64,000 bases of DNA from Ardenticatenaceae bacterium (GTDB lineage: Bacteria; Chloroflexota; Anaerolineae; Promineifilales; Promineifilaceae): contig JACKCC010000006.1 in assembly GCA_020634245.1 (NCBI GenBank), forward strand, positions 372,001-436,000, read 5' to 3'. Position 1 is the first letter of the stretch. Every line of letters begins with the position of its first letter. The notes under the pieces were generated by a model. That model was not told the DNA's origin, made no database searches, and saw nothing but the letters and a program-made list of their open reading frames with translations. The position numbers and the translations under genes are program-made. Positions 59,590-64,000 of the stretch are shown here, piece after piece.

Positions 59590-60846
59590 TTAGAATGACA
59601 AAAACGTCGTCTTTTTGCGATTTTTACCACCAAATAATTGTAATCGCTCATTGACCCGATGCCAGGCCGCGCTGGGCGCGGCCGGTGGAATGCCCTGGTG
59701 GGCTTCTTTACTTAAGCGAAAAGCGAAATCTTCGATCAGCCCGGAAACCGGGTCTTCTGGATGACTGTGCAGCAGGGGAACACCCCGGTTAATGGCGCTG
59801 ACAAAACGGGTTGGCGCGAAGGGCAGAACCAATGAAATTGGATGGTTCAAAGCGGTTTCGATTTTTTTACTGGCCAGTCCACCGTGTTCAAATGTCCAAT
59901 TCAGGACAAGTTTGATTTTATTATTTCCGTAACCTAATTTTTTATACGTATCCAGGGCGATGGCTGCGGTGCGTACCGAGGCCATTTCTGGAGCCATAAG
60001 CAGCAAGACGTAGTCAGCCGCATCGAGTATATCGAGGCTGATGTCGCTAAAGTCGTGGGGCAGGTCGGCGATCATGTATTCAAATCGAGGGCGGAGGATG
60101 GAAACGGCCGTACCCATCAAACTGTGATCAAACGATTCCGTGGCCGTCGGGTTGCCGGGGGCAGAAATAAACTGTACCCGGCTGTCATGCAGCCCCATGA
60201 TTTTTTTCAGGACATCGATATCCAGCTCGTCAGTGGAAATATTGCCCAAATCGGCCCAGGTCCGTTTAAGCGGCGAATTGAGCATCAACGCGATTTGACC
60301 GGACGAAAGAACCATGTCCAGCAGCAGCGTCGGGCTTTGCCACAACGATGCCAGACTGATAGCCAGGTTGACAGCCAAACTGGATGAACCAATGCCGCCG
60401 CGCAGGCTGTGCACGGCGATGAACTGGGCATCTTCACTGTCAACGGCCATTCCCGTCGATTCAACCGCTCGCAGCGCTTCCGCTTTACGCAGCAGCGCAG
60501 TCAACCGGGCCGCTAATTCGGCCGTTTCAAATGGTTTACTCAAGTAGTCGTCGGCTCCCGCCTCAAACGCCCCAACTCGATCTTCCAGGTCTGATTCACT
60601 GGTAAGAACCAGGATCGGCAGATGGGCAAACCCCGGTTCCCGGCGCAGCCGACGTGTCACTTCAAACCCGTCGATGCCTGGCATCATCTTGTCAGTTACA
60701 ACGGCGTCTGGTTTTTCGGCTTTGACCAGCCGTAAACCTTCCAGCCCGTCGGAAGCTGTGATTACATCATAACCCAGGGAAGAGAGACTTTTAGAGACAA
60801 TCGTACGGATGATGCGATCGTCATCAATGACGAGAATCCTGGCCAT
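59590..60846 (-). CDS. Receiver/CpaE-like ATPase fusion
   Basis: A 418-residue protein. Residues 1-120 form a receiver with the acidic pocket IDDD, phosphoacceptor Asp52 (VTDKMMPGIDG) and Lys104 (LSKPFE). Residues about 140-380 are a MinD/ParA-like domain (LRGGIGSSSLAVNLAISLA) as in CpaE of Flp/Tad pilus loci. The P-loop has Ser where the ATP-contacting Lys is normal, so it may not hydrolyse ATP, which is known for some CpaE proteins. It is the only output-like protein of the phosphorelay operon and is upstream in transcription, with a start just after GGAG. Confidence 0.85.
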   Translation of the reverse strand: MARILVIDDDRIIRTIVSKSLSSLGYDVITASDGLEGLRLVKAEKPDAVVTDKMMPGIDGFEVTRRLRREPGFAHLPILVLTSESDLEDRVGAFEAGADDYLSKPFETAELAARLTALLRKAEALRAVESTGMAVDSEDAQFIAVHSLRGGIGSSSLAVNLAISLASLWQSPTLLLDMVLSSGQIALMLNSPLKRTWADLGNISTDELDIDVLKKIMGLHDSRVQFISAPGNPTATESFDHSLMGTAVSILRPRFEYMIADLPHDFSDISLDILDAADYVLLLMAPEMASVRTAAIALDTYKKLGYGNNKIKLVLNWTFEHGGLASKKIETALNHPISLVLPFAPTRFVSAINRGVPLLHSHPEDPVSGLIEDFAFRLSKEAHQGIPPAAPSAAWHRVNERLQLFGGKNRKKTTFLSF

Positions 60847-60870
60847 TAGGCAGCTCCTGATTCAGAAAAT

Positions 60871-61143
60871 TCAGCTTTCCTCGCAAACTTCCTTACCGGC
60901 ATGGACCCAATTAGATACGCTTTGTGTTCCGACCTTTAATTTTTTACCGATTGCCCGATAGCTGTGGCCTTCTTCATAAAGTTTAATGGCCTGAAGCCGA
61001 ATTTCGGATGAATATCCATTTGGGTTAGGCGACGGTGTGTAAATGCGGTCGCACCATTTGCAAAGGTATCGTTGGCTGCCAGATGGGTTAAATCCTGACT
61101 TTACTTGTTTTGATTTTGCATGGCAATATGGACATTTTTTCAT
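60871..61143 (-). CDS. Zinc-ribbon/HTH protein (InsA-like)
   Basis: A 90-residue protein: an N-terminal zinc ribbon (CPYCHAK and CKWCDR), then a helix-turn-helix (IKLYEEGHSYRAIGKKLKVGTQSVSNWV). It resembles the InsA half of IS1-type transposases. No InsB catalytic partner, inverted repeats or direct repeats are seen, so it may be a solo remnant or a domesticated DNA-binding protein. It lies 24 bases upstream of the receiver-CpaE gene on the same strand and might be part of that operon. Confidence 0.75.
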   Translation of the reverse strand: MKKCPYCHAKSKQVKSGFNPSGSQRYLCKWCDRIYTPSPNPNGYSSEIRLQAIKLYEEGHSYRAIGKKLKVGTQSVSNWVHAGKEVCEES

Positions 61144-61274
61144 ACCCTCATTTTATATGTCGTTCTGGGTCTAGACACTCCCGCAAAAGTACCATTCTTT
61201 TGGGCAAAACCGATCCTAAAAACATACATTAGTACTATGTTCGGATGAGAGAGTTTAGGAGGGAGAATGGGGAA

Positions 61275-61979
61275 TTAGCTAGTAACTAGAATTGCAGCAG
61301 CAACCGCGTTGCCAATTACTTTTACTTCACCATTGACTTCGATCGTAAATGGGCCGTCAAATGGGGCAATGTCGAGGATGCGAATTATGTTTCCGGGGGT
61401 CAACCCCAGTTCGGCCAGGTAGCGCAGCATTTCGCTGTTGGCGTCGTCTTGAATGCGGGCAACTTGGGCGGTCGTGCCAACGGCCGTTTCTACCAACGGT
61501 ACCATGGGAATAGATTCAATTAACCCGTCTTTATCAGGAATCGGATCACCATGCGGATCAAATTTGGGGTTGCCCAGATAATGGGCAATCCGTTCTTCCA
61601 GCTTTTCACTGATAACGTGTTCCAGAATATCGGCTTGTTCGTGGACTTCATCCCAGCTAAACCCCAGCGCTTCATTGAGATAGAGTTCTAGCAGCCGGTG
61701 ATGGCGGATAACCTCCAGGGCGATTTTTTCGCCCGCCTCAGTCAGAGTGACGCCGTAATGTTTTTCATAATGGACCAGATTTAACTTGGCCAGCCGCTGC
61801 AGCATGCTGGTAACAGAACCGGGTTTGACATCGCGGGCTTCGGCAATACGCGAGGTGCTGACCGGCGTCTCAAATTCAGCCAGGGCGAAAATTGTTTTCA
61901 AATAATCTTCAATTGCCTGGTGGTTTAGCCCATTGCGCTGGGCCGAGGAACCACTTTCTAAAGCATCAATTTTAGGCAT
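61275..61979 (-). CDS. DtxR/MntR-family metal-dependent regulator
   Basis: A 234-residue regulator. The N-terminal winged helix (AIEDYLKTIFALAEFETPVSTSRIAEARDVKPGSVTSMLQRL) binds DNA. The dimerization/metal domain (about 75-150) has HHRLLELYLNEALG and DILEHVISEKLEERI with His/Glu/Asp ligands. A C-terminal FeoA/SH3-like domain (LAELGLTPGNIIRILDIAPFDGPFTIEVNG) follows. It represses iron or manganese uptake genes when metal is bound. No target is next to it, and I see no palindromic box in its leader. Confidence 0.9.
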   Translation of the reverse strand: MPKIDALESGSSAQRNGLNHQAIEDYLKTIFALAEFETPVSTSRIAEARDVKPGSVTSMLQRLAKLNLVHYEKHYGVTLTEAGEKIALEVIRHHRLLELYLNEALGFSWDEVHEQADILEHVISEKLEERIAHYLGNPKFDPHGDPIPDKDGLIESIPMVPLVETAVGTTAQVARIQDDANSEMLRYLAELGLTPGNIIRILDIAPFDGPFTIEVNGEVKVIGNAVAAAILVTS

Positions 61980-62086
61980 AACTTCGTCCTGTTTTTACCA
62001 ATCAAGTAACAAAAAGCTAACATAACAGGAGTGGCTTGTCAATATGGCGGCGCTGCGTTGAAAGATGAAACTGGTGGGGCGCCGGG

Positions 62087-62794
62087 TCACGTTGGCCGGG
62101 GTAAACGGCCGTTCACCAACACCAAAATCTCGGCCACAATTTCATCCGGCGTCAAATCACTGGTGTCAATCACGATGGCGTCATCGGCCGGGCGCAGCGG
62201 TGAATGTTTCCGGCTGCTGTCGAATTGGTCGCGGCGCTGTACGTCGGCCAGGATGGCTTCGTAATTGTTGTTGTGTCCCTGTTGGTTGCGGTCGCGCCAG
62301 CGGCGGCGGGCGCGCTCTTCGGCTGTGGCGGTGATGTACAGCTTAAGCGGCGCATCGGGCATGACCACCGTGCCGATGTCGCGGCCGACCATGACGACAC
62401 TGCCGCGCAGGCCAAACAGGCGCTGCCGCTGCACCATTTCCTGGCGTACCCCGGCATAGCTGGAGACCAGAGAGACGTGAGCATCGACCTCCGGTGAACG
62501 CAGTTCCCAGGTGACATCCTGCCCGTTCAATAAAGTGGTGTATTGACGGCCGTCACCCTCTCCGGCCGGCGGTTGAACGTCAATGTCGATAGAATGGGCC
62601 AGTTCGGTGACGGCCGTTTCATCTTCCACTGCCACGCCAGCCTGCAACGCGGCCAGAGTCGCTGCCCGGTACATGCAGCCTGTATCCAGCAACAAAAAGC
62701 CCAGTTTCTTGGCCAAAATATATCCGATCGTCGATTTGCCCGATGCCGCCGGACCATCAATTGCAATAACGCGCAGTTGTTTTTCTTTTACCAA
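62087..62794 (-). CDS. cmk: Cytidylate kinase
   Basis: A 236-residue nucleotide monophosphate kinase that phosphorylates CMP/dCMP. The P-loop is IDGPAASGKST near residue 14; DTGCMYRAATLAAL, VMVGRDIGTVVMPDAPLK and the lid region LYITATAEERARRRW follow. I start at TTG 62794 (MVKEKQLRVIAIDG), preceded by GAAGGGG; the longer frame to 62899 would overlap the rluB-like gene by 90 bases. Spacing and strand show an operon: scpB, rluB-like, cmk. Confidence 0.92.
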   Translation of the reverse strand: MVKEKQLRVIAIDGPAASGKSTIGYILAKKLGFLLLDTGCMYRAATLAALQAGVAVEDETAVTELAHSIDIDVQPPAGEGDGRQYTTLLNGQDVTWELRSPEVDAHVSLVSSYAGVRQEMVQRQRLFGLRGSVVMVGRDIGTVVMPDAPLKLYITATAEERARRRWRDRNQQGHNNNYEAILADVQRRDQFDSSRKHSPLRPADDAIVIDTSDLTPDEIVAEILVLVNGRLPRPT

Positions 62795-62810
62795 TACAGT
62801 GTCCCCTTCG

Positions 62811-63569
62811 TTATTTTTTCTTTTGCCGACGGGCCGGTTTGCTCTGAACTGCCTTTTTGAGGGCCGATACTTCGCCACGAGTAAGATGCCGCCACTCACC
62901 CGGCTTGAGATTGCCCAGACTTAACGGGCCAATTTTTTCCCGCACCAGATGCGTGACCGGGAATCCCAAAATGTTGGCTACCCGCCGAATTTGCCGTTTG
63001 CGGCCCTCGCGCATAATGATTTCCAGCAGCGTAAAGTTAGGCCCCTGATTGATGACAGTGATTTTGGCCGGAACGGTCTTGCGATCATCCAGCCGGATGC
63101 CGCGCCGCCACTGGTTCAGCGTTTCCTCGTCAATTTTGCCTTCGACTGTGACCCTGTAAGTCTTTTCGTGGCCGTAACGGGGATGGGTGAGTTTATGGGC
63201 CAGGTCGCCGTCATTCGTCATAAGGATCAGTCCCATACTTTGCTTGTCCAATCGGCCTACCGGATAAATGTGGCCGGGCAGGGGAACGAGGTCGCGTACC
63301 GTGCGCCGTCCTTTTTCCATTTCGTCGTCCAGTGATGAGATGACCCCTTTGGGTTTGTTGATGGCCACGTAGATGAATTTGTCCTGATTATCACGCAGTT
63401 TGAGGAGACGGCCGTTCACTTCCACCTGGTCTTTGTTGGGATCGGCTTTGTCACCAAGTTTGGCGGTACGGCCGTTGACCCGCACCTTACCGGCTTCAAT
63501 TAGCTTTTCATTTTCCCGGCGCGATCCCAACCCGGCCTGGGCCATCAATTTTTGTAATCGTTCTTCCAA
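62811..63569 (-). CDS. 23S/16S rRNA pseudouridine synthase, RluB/RsuA family
   Basis: A 252-residue pseudouridine synthase. An N-terminal S4 domain (RLQKLMAQAGLGSRRENEKLIEAGKVRVNG) is followed by the catalytic motif GRLDKQSMGLILMTNDG with the Asp nucleophile, and REGRKRQIRRV. The Lys-rich C-terminus (KPARRQKKK) is typical. I choose TTG 63569, one base after the scpB stop, with GAGGAAG in front; an ATG at 63608 lies inside scpB. Co-transcribed with scpB and cmk, a conserved neighbourhood in many bacteria. Confidence 0.93.
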   Translation of the reverse strand: MEERLQKLMAQAGLGSRRENEKLIEAGKVRVNGRTAKLGDKADPNKDQVEVNGRLLKLRDNQDKFIYVAINKPKGVISSLDDEMEKGRRTVRDLVPLPGHIYPVGRLDKQSMGLILMTNDGDLAHKLTHPRYGHEKTYRVTVEGKIDEETLNQWRRGIRLDDRKTVPAKITVINQGPNFTLLEIIMREGRKRQIRRVANILGFPVTHLVREKIGPLSLGNLKPGEWRHLTRGEVSALKKAVQSKPARRQKKK

Positions 63570-63570
63570 C

Positions 63571-64000
63571 TTATTCTTCCTCTTCGTCCAGCGGTGGCAG
63601 TTCTTCAATCGTGTTCAAGCCAAAATGCTGCAAAAATTCGGGAGCAGTGCCGTACAAAATCGGCCGTCCTGGTGTTTCCAGGCGGCCTAACTCTTCAATC
63701 AATCCCTTGCTGAGCAATGTGCGCAGCGCGCCATCAGAATTAACGCCGCGAATCTGGTCAACTTGGGGCCGGGTGATGGGCTGCATGTAGGCAATAATCG
63801 CCAATACTTCCAGCGCCGCCTGGCTCAGCCGCGTCGTTAATTCCAGCCCCAGAAACCGCTCGATGACAGCGCTGGCTTCCGGCGCGGTGGTTAGCTGGAC
63901 GGCGCTGCCGCTCCATTGCAGCCGCAGGCCGCGCTCGTGGTAATCTTCTTCCAGCATATGCAGTAAACTGGTAACGGCCGCCGACGTCGTTTCCAATGCT
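63571..64000 (-). CDS. scpB: Segregation and condensation protein B (N-terminus outside window)
   Basis: The frame stays open to the window edge and covers the last 143 residues. Two winged-helix parts are visible: RLSQAALEVLAIIAYMQPITRPQVDQIRG and ALRTLLSKGLIEELGRLETPGRPILYGTAPEFLQHFGL, the standard ScpB signatures, ending in an acidic tail (LPPLDEEEE). ScpB joins ScpA and SMC in chromosome condensation. scpA would be expected upstream, beyond the window. Confidence 0.93.
   Translation of the reverse strand, partial: ALETTSAAVTSLLHMLEEDYHERGLRLQWSGSAVQLTTAPEASAVIERFLGLELTTRLSQAALEVLAIIAYMQPITRPQVDQIRGVNSDGALRTLLSKGLIEELGRLETPGRPILYGTAPEFLQHFGLNTIEELPPLDEEEE

Noticed and set aside
62795..62899. 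N-terminal extension of cmk
   Set aside because: It would overlap the rluB-like coding region by about 90 bases and adds no conserved residues before the P-loop.

Overview
The window looks like chromosomal DNA of a Chloroflexota bacterium, probably an Anaerolineae/Ardenticatenia-type lineage. This is inferred from gene content: long secreted S8 subtilases, lipoboxed solute-binding and HtrA-type proteins, menB, a leucine T-box leader, baeRF and UDG-family genes, and many hybrid kinases. GC content is moderate. One octamer, ACGGCCGT, is extremely over-represented (about 85 copies by hand count), and gene gaps are full of palindromes built from short repeated words. No rRNA genes, CRISPR array or phage are visible.

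Layout. 1-3.5 kb: a partial PP2C-like/beta-propeller membrane protein, an alpha/beta hydrolase, a small zinc protein, and a SelW-like gene whose CxxU motif is encoded with an in-frame TGA. 3.5-7.3 kb: two tRNA-Ala genes, a leucine T-box leader split by one of them, a hydrolase and leuS. 7.4-12 kb: S8 protease, hydrolase, asnA. 12.2-14.8 kb: Pho-box-preceded Pit phosphate transporter, its DUF47 partner, and a YihY/BrkB protein. 14.9-20.6 kb: a two-gene conflict-type locus encoding a 1650-residue CHAT protease/EAD/STAND ATPase/TPR protein. 20.7-22.8 kb: menB and an RlmI-like methyltransferase.

22.9-30 kb: two overlapping, paralogous class III cyclase/STAND ATPase/TPR genes whose catalytic residues are complementary, so they may form one heterodimeric cyclase. 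30-36.3 kb: phosphohexomutase, glycerate 2-kinase, solute-binding lipoprotein, ABC-F protein. 36.4-44.3 kb: secreted protein, CorC-type protein, UDG-family glycosylase, baeRF, HtrA, CbpA-type DnaJ, methyltransferase. 44.4-47.9 kb: a large S8 protease disrupted by a cluster of small indels. 48-49.5 kb: an IS4-family element sitting in a palindromic repeat.

49.5-60.8 kb: a five-gene phosphorelay operon (three hybrid kinases, a free HPt protein, and a receiver-CpaE-like protein) with no DNA-binding regulator. 60.9-64 kb: a zinc-ribbon/HTH protein, a DtxR-type regulator, and the cmk, rluB-like and scpB genes in a tight operon; scpB runs off the window.

Two of the strongest observations are genes or elements that simple ORF calling misses: the TGA-containing SelW gene and the split T-box. 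A third is the reciprocal loss of catalytic residues in the cyclase pair.
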